Below, in pieces: positions 53,973 to 64,000 of a DNA stretch of 64,000 nt (positions within the stretch are counted from its first letter, which is position 1; every line of letters starts with the position of its first letter). The notes beneath the pieces are model-generated. The model saw only the letters and a program-made list of their open reading frames with translations. It was not told the origin of the DNA and ran no database searches. Source of the DNA: Charina bottae (taxonomy: Eukaryota > Chordata > Lepidosauria > Squamata > Charinaidae); NCBI GenBank assembly GCA_023362775.1, contig JALMGJ010000002.1:60500914-60564913 (forward strand), given 5' to 3'. The position numbers and the translations under genes were made by a program.

Positions 53973-54173
53973 TTCTAATGCAGGAAGGAGACCCACTATG
54001 TCATCAGTCCCCATAGGCTTTCCAAAATAGCCAGGTCTTGGTTGCTTTCCTGAAAACCAACAGCAGCAGTGCTGACCTTCCCTTGGATGGAGCACTATTT
54101 CAAAGGACAGGAACAGCTACATAAAAAAACATGCCCTTGTGATCCCTGATGACAGCAAGTCCTCAAAGATGGG
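53973..54173 (-). mobile_element. L2/CR1-like LINE fragment, right part
   Basis: CCAGGTCTTGGTTGCTTTCC and GGAGCACTATTTCAAAGGAC resemble the reversed C-terminal region of sauropsid L2-type LINEs. It completes the piece at 50075-50231 if the L1 is removed. Confidence 0.4.
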
Positions 54174-54638
54174 TGTGATGAATCCCATTCTAAATCCCAA
54201 ACTCAGGATTTCTCAATACAAGCCATTAAGGATATAGAAGAAATCTTTATTAAGAATTAGTAACACAATACATGGTCAAAGACCAGAATGATGTTTTCCC
54301 GCTCAGACCATTGAATAAACTGCTTCTCCCCCCTCCGTGCCAGCCCCTCCTACTGATGAAGCCATTGCACATTACTTTTCCCACTCAACGTGCATTCATC
54401 TCCCAGACGTTCCCAGATGGTATCGACAGAACGACCTTGGAGCAAGTCTCTGCTATAAACAATCTCCAACCACCTCTACTGCAATGTACCCATCCTCTCC
54501 CTTCTTCTCGGAGTCCACGGCTGCTGACACGTATCTTGTCCATCTCAACTCCCATATGCAACCCATGTCAGGACTTCACACTGGGGCGAACCCTGACAAT
54601 GGGACACAAAGGATACCTTCTCTAAAGGATCATACTGG
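54174..54638. mobile_element. Possible solo LTR or other insertion, ATGGG direct repeats
   Basis: ATGGG at 54169-54173 and 54639-54643 flank a block starting TGTGATGAATCC. A minus-strand AATAAAG lies near 54246. The right end is not CA, so the LTR identity is weak. Confidence 0.3.
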
Positions 54639-54689
54639 ATGGGCAAAAATCACTGGAAGAACTTAGTCCATGATGCAATATCCATGATA

Positions 54690-55770
54690 CAACATTTATC
54701 TTTCCCCATAACTTCAACTGGTTTTTAACCATCCATTTATGTCAAATTTTATCTGAGATATTTAAATATATGCAGCACAAATGAAGGAAGTTTCCTTGGA
54801 ATAACTATTCCTAGGTATTTAAAAGAATTCAACAACAACTGAAATTCTAATTCTTACAATTTACCAAAGAAACTTTAGAAGGTATAGAAGTTCATGTGAC
54901 TCCAATTAAAATAATAACTCGATAAGTTCACAAATTGTTGCACAGTATCAATACATTGTCATAGAAAATACATAATTAACAATGAGATATAATAAATTAT
55001 TGCAAGTACAGTTGTAACCATTTGTTTTTAACTCCAGCCACTGTTACACCTGAAATGTCCTCTGTCCGTCTCATAAAAAGGCAAATGGTTCTAAAGGCAT
55101 ATTAAAAATGAGATAAAGGACATAGTTGATGAGTTCCACAAGGCATCTTGATAGTTGAAAAGATAATTCCATTTGTAAGAAACCTAGCAAAGTGAGTGAA
55201 GTACCATATTGATCCAACTAATTAAAAAAGGAGGAAATCCATATTCAGGCAAGACATGGGTTGTGTCTGCACTCAAAATATTTTGCTTATCTCTTGGAGA
55301 TTGGTCTGTCTCCCAAGGAAAGGTTGAAATCCTCTAACCATATACCTCTAAGAAATACAGCCAGGATGTTGCATTAGAGATCTCCTCCTCCTCCTCCTCC
55401 TCCCCTTCCTCCTCTCATTGCCACAAGGACAGCATAGGGTGTGATAGCCCTTCTCTCTCATGAAACAGCACTCAGGGAAGGACACCAAGTGAAGCAATCT
55501 CTGGAAGAAAGAAGAAAGGTGGTAGCAATGAGAACTGCCAACTCACTAACCCAAAGCAGAAGGAGGATCAGGGTGTGAAGTCCCCGAGGGTTTCTGAGAG
55601 AGGAGGTTTGAGAGTGATGGCTTTCAATCTTACAGGCATGACTGTTCTGCTACAACTTCTTTCAGAAATTTCCACTGCACCCTATTAAAGGCCTTTTCCA
55701 CATCCAATGAAACCACCATGGCTGATTTCATTTCTCTGAATGTGTATCCTCTCGTTAGGAGCTAGAGAGC
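54690..55770 (-). mobile_element. L1-type LINE, RT region remnant
   Basis: The minus strand has the RT motif A region EIKSAMVVSLDVEKAFNRVQ (about 55.66-55.74 kb), where the D-x-x-K-A-F-N/D box is clear, and further on LLLNSFKYLGIVIPRKLPSF (about 54.77-54.83 kb). Spacing fits L1 ORF2. Intervening sequence is eroded, and a (TCC)n run (55383-55412) sits inside. Confidence 0.62.
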
Positions 55771-56116
55771 AGTACCTTTTCTTAATTTGGCATGAGAATT
55801 TTGCTGTCTTCACTGAGAAACTGGCATACTGATTATTTTCCTTTTTTAAAAAAGAATCCCTTTTTATTATTCCCAGCATCCTTTGCCAAGCTTATTTTAT
55901 CCTGAGCTTTAGGTTTCTTCACACCATTTCTATCATTCCAGGCCATCTGTGTGTACTCTTTCTTGGTGACCTGCCTCTCTTGCCACCTCCCATATCTGTT
56001 CTTTTTGTGGTTTTATTTTCAGATATTCCCAAAGCTGTTTGTGCAGCCACATTACTGTCTTCTACTATCCTCATTTTTCTTTCATTGGAATTGTATTTTA
56101 GTATCTCCCCTTTTGA
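55771..56116. other. No recognisable gene
   Basis: Unassigned AT-rich sequence before the SINE. Confidence 0.5.
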
Positions 56117-56335
56117 GAGCCAGTTTGGTGTTGTGGTGAAGGCACCAGGCTAGAAACCGGGAGACCGGGAGTTCTAGTCCTGCCTTAGGCACAAAGCCAG
56201 CTGGGTGACCTTGGGCCAGTCACTCACTCTCAGCCCTAGGAAGAGACAATGGCAAACCACTTCTGAAAAACCTTGCCAAGAAAACTGCAGGGACTTGTCC
56301 AGGCAGTCTCTGAGAACCAGACACGACTGAACAGA
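56117..56335 (+). mobile_element. tRNA-derived squamate SINE with Bov-B-like tail
   Basis: The head GCCAGTTTGGTGTTGTGGTG (A-box region) is followed by B-box GAGTTCTAGTCC. The core is GGGTGACCTTGGGCCAGTCA, then CAATGGCAAACCACTTCTG. The 3' end CCAGACACGACTGAACAG matches the Bov-B end at 21.03 kb. Non-coding, RNA polymerase III type. Confidence 0.85.
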
Positions 56336-57711
56336 TTTTAAACAAAAATCTCCCCTTTTAATGGAAGTCATACCCACCTTGAGCACCTTCTCCTATTTGG
56401 CTCCTTTGACATGGAATCCTACTGATTTCCCTCAGTCTATTGATTTTTTTAATGTCCAGAGTTGCTTTACACTCTTTCTTTAAATTCATTAGCTCCAGCA
56501 TTAGATGGTCTCTTTCCCCAGTGTTTCTGCTCCTTCCTTTTCCTCAACTATCTTCTCTGTTCGTTAATATTAATTCAAATATAGATGATTCTGTGCTTGC
56601 TAAATCCTCCAAGGAAGGAAGTTCTCAACAATACAAACTAGGCTTCCTAGAAGAACCACACATGGCAAAGTTTGTCTTACATGATGCGTCAGTTTAAGTC
56701 CCCATCACTACTATTTGCCTGTTATCAGCTGCTGCCATCCCTTTTATTGGTCTGTGTCCTACTGTATAATGTTCTTCTGACTTAAGACTTCAGAACATTT
56801 GCTTGGCAACACAGAACTACACTTGCTTACTTGGAGTAAGTCCCAATCCATTCCAAGAAGCTTATTCTTTTATGTGTTTAAGATTACAACATTAAAGAAA
56901 GAATGTCTTCTTAGTAGCACCAAGTAAATAGCCCTCTAGAATACAAATGCCATCAACTTCAGCAGATTGTGTGACTCAGACAATAAAACACCAATTATAC
57001 CTTCGACCCTAAAATTAGCATACAATTATAGGACCACAAAGTCACCTAATAGCTAAAAGCATATCCAACTTCTGAGGAGAAAAATAGCAGCAAGCATTTC
57101 ATCAGTCTTTTCCCCAAGTCTCAACAAAGACTTGTATGGGTGAGTTGCGTAAAAATCAGTAGTTGTAAAACACTTTTTTAAACCATTAGAACAATTTTAA
57201 GTACAAATGTTACTCAAAAAAATAAAAATAAAAAAATCAAAACTCCAAAATAAAATTTTAAAAATAAAAAAAATAAAAAATGAGCTTTGAACAGTCACCT
57301 ATGCTTGGGAGAGTAGCTATACTGAGTTTGAGAGGTACTCCCAAGCAGGCAAATAACAGACTATAGCTATAATTGTGCAAAGCATGCCACAAAATAATAA
57401 CTCTTACTGAAGGGTTCAGCTTTTCAGATTCAAAGGCAAAAAAATTATATGGAGGGTGTGGGGGCACTCATATAGTGCCCATCTGCAAGTCCTTAATGCA
57501 GTTGCATTTTGAGGGGGATTGTGTTGTTCTTCTCTGCAATCCTGGGAAAAGAGATGTTTGGTTTAAGAAGCTGCAGACAGGTACTACCTGCACCTTGATA
57601 TGCTCTGCTCCACCTTTTGTCCTTCAGATCCAAAGTGCTATATAGCCCTAAAGTACACCAGCCAGTTTCTGGGATCAGAATCTGTATAGACCTCCACCAT
57701 TAATGTGGTTG
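56336..57711. other. No recognisable gene; A-rich stretch near 57.2 kb
   Basis: Mostly unique. AAATAAAAA runs at 57220-57280 look like an old poly(A) or simple repeat. Confidence 0.5.
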
Positions 57712-57719
57712 CCCTAAAC

Positions 57720-57845
57720 CAGTGTTTCTCAACCATGGCAACTTGAAGATGTGTGGACTTCAACTCCCAGAATTCTCCAGAATTTCCCAGAATTCAGGGA
57801 GTTGAAGTCCACATGTCTTCAAGTTGCCAAGGTTGAGAAACACTG
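57720..57845. mobile_element. Palindromic hAT MITE (126 bp) with 8-bp TSD
   Basis: Ends CAGTGTTTCTCAACC and GGTTGAGAAACACTG; the core GTGGACTTCAACTCCCAGAA is mirrored. The 8-bp duplication CCCTAAAC is at 57712-57719 and 57846-57853. Same family as 12304-12438 but with more mismatches in the arms and a different loop. Confidence 0.94.
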
Positions 57846-57899
57846 CCCTAAACTGTGGCCAAATAAACATCTGGAAAATGATTTCGGGCTGTGAATATG

Positions 57900-58045
57900 T
57901 TGTATCTTTGTCCTCATTTGTGTTGTCTTATTTGGAATGTTTATGTTATGGTTTCCTTGTTTTGTTTTTATTCTATGATAGCTGCCCAGAGTCATGATTT
58001 GTGAGTTGGGTGGCCATATAAATTGTATAAATCAATAAATCACTC
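57900..58045 (+). mobile_element. L2 tail fragment
   Basis: GATAGCTGCCCAGAGTCATG and GGGTGGCCATATAAATTGTA, then AATAAATC; the 3' UTR/tail only. Confidence 0.65.
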
Positions 58046-58474
58046 TAAAGTTGTGTTCCACAGAAGATTTAATTGGACCAATGACCCAGGCAACTAACTT
58101 TTGGGAGGTTATATATAATCCAAAGAAAACTCAGTTACATACAAATTTAACTTAATTCCATCCAAGCAGTTGTCTTGTGAGGTCACCCATCTCATTCTGT
58201 ACAATTAATTGTCTGAGAAAAAGAACTGGAGAGAAAGAGAAGACAAGAAAGAAGTGTCCCCATTACAAGATTCATTGCCAAAGCCTACTACACCCTGACT
58301 AGATAATCAAAATGGGCTACTACAGTCACAAAGCTTTGCCAGGCCCCTTTTGCTACAATGGCTCATGGGATACTAAGCACTTCATGGAGAAAGTTTCCAC
58401 AATAGTGATTTTTGATCCAATTAGTATGAATATGTAGTATCAGTGCCAGCAATAAAAGGATTGGTTAGGTTTAT
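58046..58474. other. No recognisable feature
   Basis: Unique sequence between L2 pieces. Confidence 0.5.
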
Positions 58475-59006
58475 TTTTTATTTTTTATTTTATTTATTTG
58501 ATTTGTCATCACCCATCTCCTCCCACCAGAGGGACTCTGGGCGGTTTACAGCAACATAATCCATAAAAGAATAGATTACAATATATAAATTACAATATAT
58601 AAAAATACAATTACAGATAGGAATAAATATAGATAAAAATGAAATCCAAGCGGCTGATGATCTAACTCAGTCCTTGTATGCAACAAGCACTCTAGGGCAC
58701 TAGCCATCCCCAAACATGACTACTCCTCTCCCTGCCCCAAGCCAGGTGGCAGAGCCAGGTCTTCAGATTCCTCCGGAGGGCCAGGAGCGATTGGGCCAAC
58801 CTCACCTCCAGGGGTAGGATGTTCCAGAGGGTGGGAGCTACTGCGGAGAAGGCCCACTTCCTGGACCCTGCCAACCGAAATTCTCTTACCGATGGGGTCC
58901 ACAGCATGCCCTCTGTGCAAGATTGGGTGGGACGGGTTGAGGTAACGGGGAAGAGGCGGTCCCTCAGGTAACCTGGCCCCATGCAATGTAGGGCTTTAAA
59001 GGTAAT
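58475..59006 (-). mobile_element. L2-type LINE 3' end, head-to-head with the next
   Basis: Minus strand: GMGPGYLRDRLFPVTSTRPT, VREFRLAGSRKWAFSAVAPT, LWNILPLEVRLAQSLLALRR, AWGRERSSHVWGWLVP with its stop, then UTR and a TAAATAAAATAAAA-like tail at 58475-58520. The reading frame is open across the visible part. Confidence 0.88.
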
Positions 59007-59330
59007 AATTAAAGCCCTACATGGCACGGGACCAGGTTATCTGAGGGACCGCCTCATCCCCATGACATCTTCCCGTCCCACCCGATCTTGCAGAGAGGGC
59101 ATGCTGCGGACCCCGTCTATGAAAGAATTCCACCTAACGGGGTCCCGGAGACGAGCCTTCTCTGCAGCGGCTCCTGCCCTATGGAACATCCTTCCACCAG
59201 GGATAAGACAGGCCCCCTTGCTCCTGGATTTTAGAAAAAAATTAAAAACCTGGCTCTGTGACCTTGCCTGGGGCAAAAAGGAAAGCAGTCAAACCTGGGG
59301 ATGGCTGATTCCTTAGAGCCACCTTAGATA
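59007..59330 (+). mobile_element. L2-type LINE C-terminal fragment, inverted to the previous
   Basis: Plus strand: ALKVIIKALHGTGPGYLRDR, LIPMTSSRPTRSCREGMLRT, LWNILPPGIRQAPLL, LAWGKKESSQTWGWLIP with its stop. The junction at 58990-59025 reads GTAGGGCTTTAAAGGTAATA then ATTAAAGCCCTAC, a short palindrome. The protein differs from its neighbour at many positions, so the two pieces are separate copies. Confidence 0.87.
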
Positions 59331-59352
59331 TCTAATTTTAATCATAGTCAAC

Positions 59353-60147
59353 TGTCAGATTTCTTATACTATATGATATTGGTAAATTGGATTTCTTTTC
59401 AATGCAAAAGTGTTTTGGCAAATTGCATCTTTTACAAAGCAAAGCAAAAGCCTTCTCATGATGACGTGAATGCCAGGTGGCTGGACAACAGAGAAGCCTT
59501 GGCGTTGTTTACGTCCTCATGAGATAATGAAGCTAGAAGGTACCATTATTATGGCTAGCAATGGAAATCTTCCCATGAGAGATATCCTCCTGATGTCCTT
59601 CCGTGGGAAGCCTTCCTCAAGCCCCCCCTGAGCAAGGAGGAGGGGGGAACTCAGTGCGTAGATGCAGCACTGCTAACCAATAGCAGGTCATGCTATGTGC
59701 TCTAGGCCTAATGCTTTGAGGCCTAGTGTGTGTGTCACAGCTAACTTCCAGCCAATCAGAATGCTAGAAGAACTGAATATACAACCATGCAAAATGGTGT
59801 TCTAAGTCTTCTTGATTTCTAGTGTCTCTTAGCCATGTAGTTCTTCACGTGTTCACTTCCCGTGGACTGGGCAGAGTGAGCTATGCCTGGCTTTGGGTAT
59901 AGGCCATGGCAGGAACTCTGCCCCTGGGATCAATACACGGAACTCTGCTTATAAGTTCTAGTTTTGTTTTTCCTTTTACAATGATGTATCCTGTATATTC
60001 ATCTTTTTCATGTTTGCAATAATGTACTGTATCTGCATTATTGCCCTATGCTAAACAGTAAACACTGTTGGCCCTAACAAGCTGCATTCTTGTCTGTTTA
60101 TTCTCAAGCCTCGGTTTTTCCCCTTTAAGCCAGCATATACCCCATCA
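59353..60147 (+). repeat. 5' LTR of the second copia element (795 bp)
   Basis: Starts TGTCAGATTTC and ends ATACCCCATCA. Its second half (GGAACTCTGC...TTGTTTTTCCTTTT...GCATTATTGCCCTATGCT) is homologous to the long LTR form at 29.54-29.73 kb on the opposite strand. Confidence 0.9.
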
Positions 60148-60161
60148 GGTTATGGGCCCAG
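60148..60161 (+). promoter_or_regulatory. Primer-binding site matching the initiator tRNA-Met anticodon arm
   Basis: GGTTATGGGCCCAG directly follows the LTR. It is the complement of the initiator tRNA-Met anticodon stem-loop (CTGGGCCCATAACC), as used by copia with a cleaved half-tRNA. Confidence 0.85.
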
Positions 60162-60255
60162 AGAGAAATTTGCGTTTTCTTTGCTGCGTTGGACCTGGCT
60201 GTAAAAGGGAGTTTGTTTTTAGAGGCTGATTTCGGAGTAAACATGTTTTCTTTGA

Positions 60256-63130
60256 GTGGTCAGCAATGGCTGAACAGTGTCTGGTCAGTCTGCCATTTGA
60301 GGCTTTAGATGGCACAAACTATCTGGTGTGTGGAGTTGGAATCATCCTTTTTGCAAGAAGATGATTTGTGGCAGTAAGTGGCAAATCCACTTCCAGAGAT
60401 CCCTGGAGGATTCGGAGAGAATCTCTCTGAAGAAGTGCAAGCATGTTTGGACTGTGCTTATGGCATTTTTGCTTTTGGGACTCAACTCCTCTGAATGGAA
60501 TTATATCGGCTACTCCAGAACTGAGAAATGGGTGCTGAGAGCTGTTGGAGCCTTTAATACACAGTGGAGCTCTGTTGCCCTTGGTGGTCTACTAAGACAG
60601 CTTTATGGTTTGAAGCTGCAACCGGTGAGACTGTGATGACCCACCTTGGTGAGTTCAAGACTTTGTTTGCTGCATTTGAACAAGAAGGCTTGTTTTTCTG
60701 AGGCTATGAAAAAGCATGCGTGATTTTTGTCAAGCCTGGAGCTACTGGTCACTTCCAGGAGCCGTCTGTTCCTGTTCCTACGGATTTGCAAACAGCGTTC
60801 CAGCTGCAGTAAAACCTGGTATGGAATTTACATTTGCCGTGATTTGCTGTGATTCTACAAGGCTGTTCCCTGCCCCGATGTCCAGCTGATTTACGAAGGG
60901 AGGGGACGCCAGATGCCAGGAGTCAGCTGAACAACGAATCCAAGTTTTCTGCTCTACTGGCTGTTGTGTAAGCATTTCTCTACAGAGACTCTGTTTTTGA
61001 ATTCAGCTCGCTGTAAAGTTTGTAAACATGGACGGTTATTGTTACAAATTTTAGCCTTGAGTTCAGCAAGTAATTTTAGCTGATATTTCTGTGTAAGAAA
61101 TGTGTATGTGTACACTTGTTGTTTTTCTCTCCTCAGTGTTCCAGCCCTGGTCAAGTCTGAGTGTACTTGGTGCTGAATGTTTCATTGCGATATGAAACTG
61201 CTTGTGTTGAGACTGAGTGTGTTAGAGACAAACCTGTAAAATCAAGTGTGTGAGATGCTGTGGAGATTGTGTGGACAGGACATTGTATGTTTAATGTTCC
61301 CCACATCATGAATGCATCCATAAAGTTTTCACAAAGTACTGGGGTATCCCGGGATGGGAGAGTGTGTCTCAGATAGCCAAATGCATTCTGAGTTAGAACC
61401 CAGGAAACGTGCAAAAGTTCCTTGATTGTGTAAACTGTGTGTAAACAATCTAAAATCAGAACTGTGTCTGTTGCTAGGCAAAGTGACAGAGTGTTAACTA
61501 GACCATTTCAGTTGATTCATAAAGACCTAGTTAGCCCCCATGTCCCAAGTAATGGTGGGGTGCGAGTTTCATGTTCCTTCTGGTTGATGATCATACCTGC
61601 TTGTGTTGTTGCTACTTGTTGAAGTCTAAAGCGAAGGTCTGTGCTCGCTTTGAAGTGTATGTAGCAATAGTGAAGAGTAGTGGAGTGGAGTGTTCCTGAG
61701 CCATGTGTTCCAGAATTGGCTTTGTAGGAAAGTATTCTCCCAAAGACTTGCCAATGTTGGAATTCTTGCTGAGTGTTGGTGTTGTAAATACCATTAAAAA
61801 TAGCCTGCTGTTAGTTGCTCAGGTGCCATCCCATGTCTGGGGAGAGGCTGCCTTGATTGCAGTGTGTGTTTCTAACTAACCAGGTAGTAGAATTCAACTA
61901 TAAAAAGAAGTTGTTTTTCTTTGGTATGGCAAGCGCCCTTCACTGAAGTACCTGCATGTCTGTGAAACATTTGCGTGTGTTCACAACCCCAGGTCACAGA
62001 GAAGGAAGAACCAAGGAAGCAGAGTGCTTCAGGTTGTTGGTTGTTGATTAAAATCCAAGGCTTATCGTTGTTTCATTAAGCCATGGTCAAATCCAAATCT
62101 CCAGAAGTGCTTTATGTTTAAGCAGCCTACTGGTTGGGAAAGGTCATGCTAAGGTTGCAGAAGTGTTGCTGCATTGCTAGTGTAAAACCCACTGTCCATA
62201 GTTCAGTAGATGGGCAAAAACCAGTTTAGGTTTCTTCTGTTCCCCAGTCTCCGAGTGTGAAAAGGGCCCCTCAGGTGAAGGAGTGGAAATTTCACCTGAG
62301 CAGTTGCAGGGCCTGGAGGGGGAGTCAGGTATTAGGGAAAAGAGATAGTGATGGAGGAAGTACAGTGGTCATTCCTCATGGGTCCTCTTATTCCAGGGTG
62401 TGAAGCCTGACAGATTTGTGAGTTTAGCAGGTGACAGTGTGTCAAGTTACCTGAGAAAACCCAGTCTTTGCTAGATGTGTTGCTCCTGCCTTTGAGAGGC
62501 AAGGAGAGCGTTGGAACACAGCTGTGGATAGTCAGTTTGAGTTTTGGTGAAGTGTTGACAGTAACCAACCTATCCTTTGTTTTAGTAAGCTGTAGGTTCC
62601 AGATGAGTGTTCAGAAAGACATTTCTTTCTGATAATACTCTGCAGTGTAAAGCCAGTGTTGCCCAAGAATTTGTTGCACAAAAGGAGTTTGTGAACTGTG
62701 GATCTAGTGTATGCACCCACAGCTAGGCCAGAACATTGACGTGTGGTGCGTTTTCTGGTTGCGTAGCGTGGAAACAGGTGTCCATTTACATATTGCGATG
62801 TTGACACAGCATATTTGAATGTAGATCTCCCTGAAACAGTGTGTGTAAGGCAAGCTTTTGGCTGTACAATTCATTGACTTAACAGGGTGCTTTATGGATT
62901 TTAAAGCAGGCCAGTCATTGATAGCATGGTGCAGATGCTAACTGAGATGTGAGAACAGTCACGTGCTGTTTTCTATGTGTACATAAGAAAGTGTAGAAGT
63001 TTGTGTAGGACTTCGTACTTATGTGAGTGTTTTTCTGCTTAGAAACTGAAGTTTACCACCTTGTATAAGAATTTGTCAGTCAGCTGAGGTAGCAAGTGCC
63101 AGCTGAGGAAGTTCAACACAAATTCAACCG
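60256..63130 (+). pseudogene. gag-pol: Copia gag-pol remnant, heavily degraded
   Basis: ATG at 60266 begins MAEQCLVSLPFEALDGTNY, like the gag start of the other element (LTSLPFEHLNGTNYR). Later come an L-Y-G-L-K-L-Q-P gag block (60.60 kb), the integrase block MCKQSKIRTVSVARQSDRVL and TRPFQLIHKDLVSPHVPSNG (61.44-61.56 kb), FLLVDDH-like in another frame, and KRPSLKYLHVCETFACVHNP (61.93-61.99 kb). Scraps of the RT region continue to about 63.1 kb. Frames change every few tens of codons. No protein can be made. Confidence 0.8.
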
Positions 63131-63758
63131 TTTATCCTGGTGATGAAGTTACAAAAGCCCAGAACAGAGATAGTTCTTGAGAGTGTCAAATGACAGTGTG
63201 TTACAGAGTGTCATTTGTGTAAAGGGAAGCTTATCCTTAATTTGTTGTACAGTTTATCACTCTACAGTAATGCAGTGGACATGCCCTGAGTTAGTTTTGC
63301 CCAGGTAGGGTACCAAGCTTGCAAAATGATTTGGCCCTCCATGTGAGCTTGCAAATGGGTGAAAAAAAAGTCCTGCGAAAAAATCCTGCGGCAGGATTGG
63401 AATTCCTTATCTATGCTGGCTGCGATTTTTGCAAAGGAGGGGACAGGACGTTTGCGGGCAATGTTTTTCTGTTTCTCTGTACTGTTTCTGTTCCTGCATA
63501 AGTTTATATTATTATGTATCTGTATGTATCTGAATAAAACATTGCATGAAATGTATATTGTGCATTATACATATGTGTAACAAGTGTTTTTAAACCATTT
63601 TCTAGTGTTGATACTATTGGTTGTAAAAACTGTAACTTGAATAGTGTGATTATTACATGTATTAACCTTTATTGTTTCTGTTTCTGTACAAATGTATTTT
63701 AAAGCTTTGAACAACTTCCATCATTGTTTGCATTGTGTCAAAATCCAATGTGGAGGGG

Positions 63759-64000
63759 TGTCAGATTTCTTATACTATATGATATTGGTAAATTGGATTT
63801 CTTTTCAATGCAAAAGTGTTTTGGCAAATTGCATCTTTTACAAAGCAAAGCAAAAGCCTTCTCATGATGACGTGAATGCCAGGTGGCTGGACAACAGAGA
63901 AGCCTTGGCGTTGTTTACGTCCTCATGAGATAATGAAGCTAGAAGGTACCATTATTATGGCTAGCAATGGAAATCTTCCCATGAGAGATATCCTCCTGAT
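63759..64000 (+). repeat. 3' LTR of the second copia element (first 242 bp, cut by the window)
   Basis: TGTCAGATTTCTTATACTAT onward matches 59353-59594 without a difference that I could find. Confidence 0.92.

Larger units (their letters stand above)
59353..64000 (+). mobile_element. Second Ty1/copia-type LTR element, coding ruined, LTRs identical, runs off the window
   Basis: 5' LTR 59353-60147, PBS at 60148, internal region 60148-63758 (about 3.6 kb), polypurine tract TGGAGGGG just before 63759, 3' LTR 63759 to beyond 64000. The 242 bp of 3' LTR in the window appear identical to the 5' LTR. The interior keeps collinear copia traces in many frames but no long ORF. It is related to the 29.5-34.7-kb element, in opposite orientation. 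Confidence 0.88.

Overview
This is vertebrate DNA, almost certainly from a squamate reptile (snake or lizard). The repeat families support this: a Sauria SINE (tRNA-derived head, Bov-B-like tail), Bov-B/RTE, L2/CR1-type, L1/Tx1-type and R4/Dong-type LINEs, Penelope-like elements (PLEs), Ty1/copia LTR elements, hAT MITEs with the palindromic core seen across squamates, and long GATA/GATAGA arrays. I could not recognise a host gene, a host exon, an rRNA or a free-standing tRNA gene. Every long open frame belongs to a transposable element or a simple repeat.

Layout. 1-2.75 kb: L2 fragments split by a solo LTR (709-1540), a Bov-B end, a PLE scrap, a Sauria SINE and a CR1 end. 4.4-5.9 kb: a TA-flanked MITE, then a local triplication that received a GC-rich hAT element. 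8.9-10.7 kb: two L2 fragments. 12.3 kb: a hairpin hAT MITE. 15.4-16.4 kb: a longer copy of the TA MITE with GC-rich cargo, plus a 73-bp duplication across its edge. 17.85-21.06 kb: a near-complete Bov-B with two nonsense codons. 23.6-28.5 kb: an R4-like LINE broken by a 1.3-kb solo LTR and by about 0.8 kb of GATA/GATAGA satellite. 28.5-36 kb: PLE pieces, then an L2 LINE split by a copia element (29459-34753). 37.1-39.3 kb: PLEs. 42.1-42.8 kb: a 175-bp PLE end and a Bov-B end. 43.56-47.53 kb: a PLE inverted composite with a 13-bp target duplication. 48-56 kb: nested L1/Tx1 remnants carrying a 1.8-kb hAT and a 0.32-kb TIR element. 57.7-59.3 kb: a MITE and head-to-head L2 pieces. 59.35-64 kb: a second copia-type element running off the window, with identical LTR stretches but ruined coding.

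The elements do not form a pathway; they are insertions of different ages nested in one another. Ten or more have target-site duplications that I could read, which lets the order of events be reconstructed. The most interesting items are: the PLE palindrome with hammerhead-ribozyme-like motifs at both outer ends; the copia derivative that looks freshly inserted although its genes are dead; the half-tRNA(iMet) primer-binding sites; the GATA array bounded by an inverted copy of R4 sequence; and an hAT element that shares an LTR promoter-like segment.
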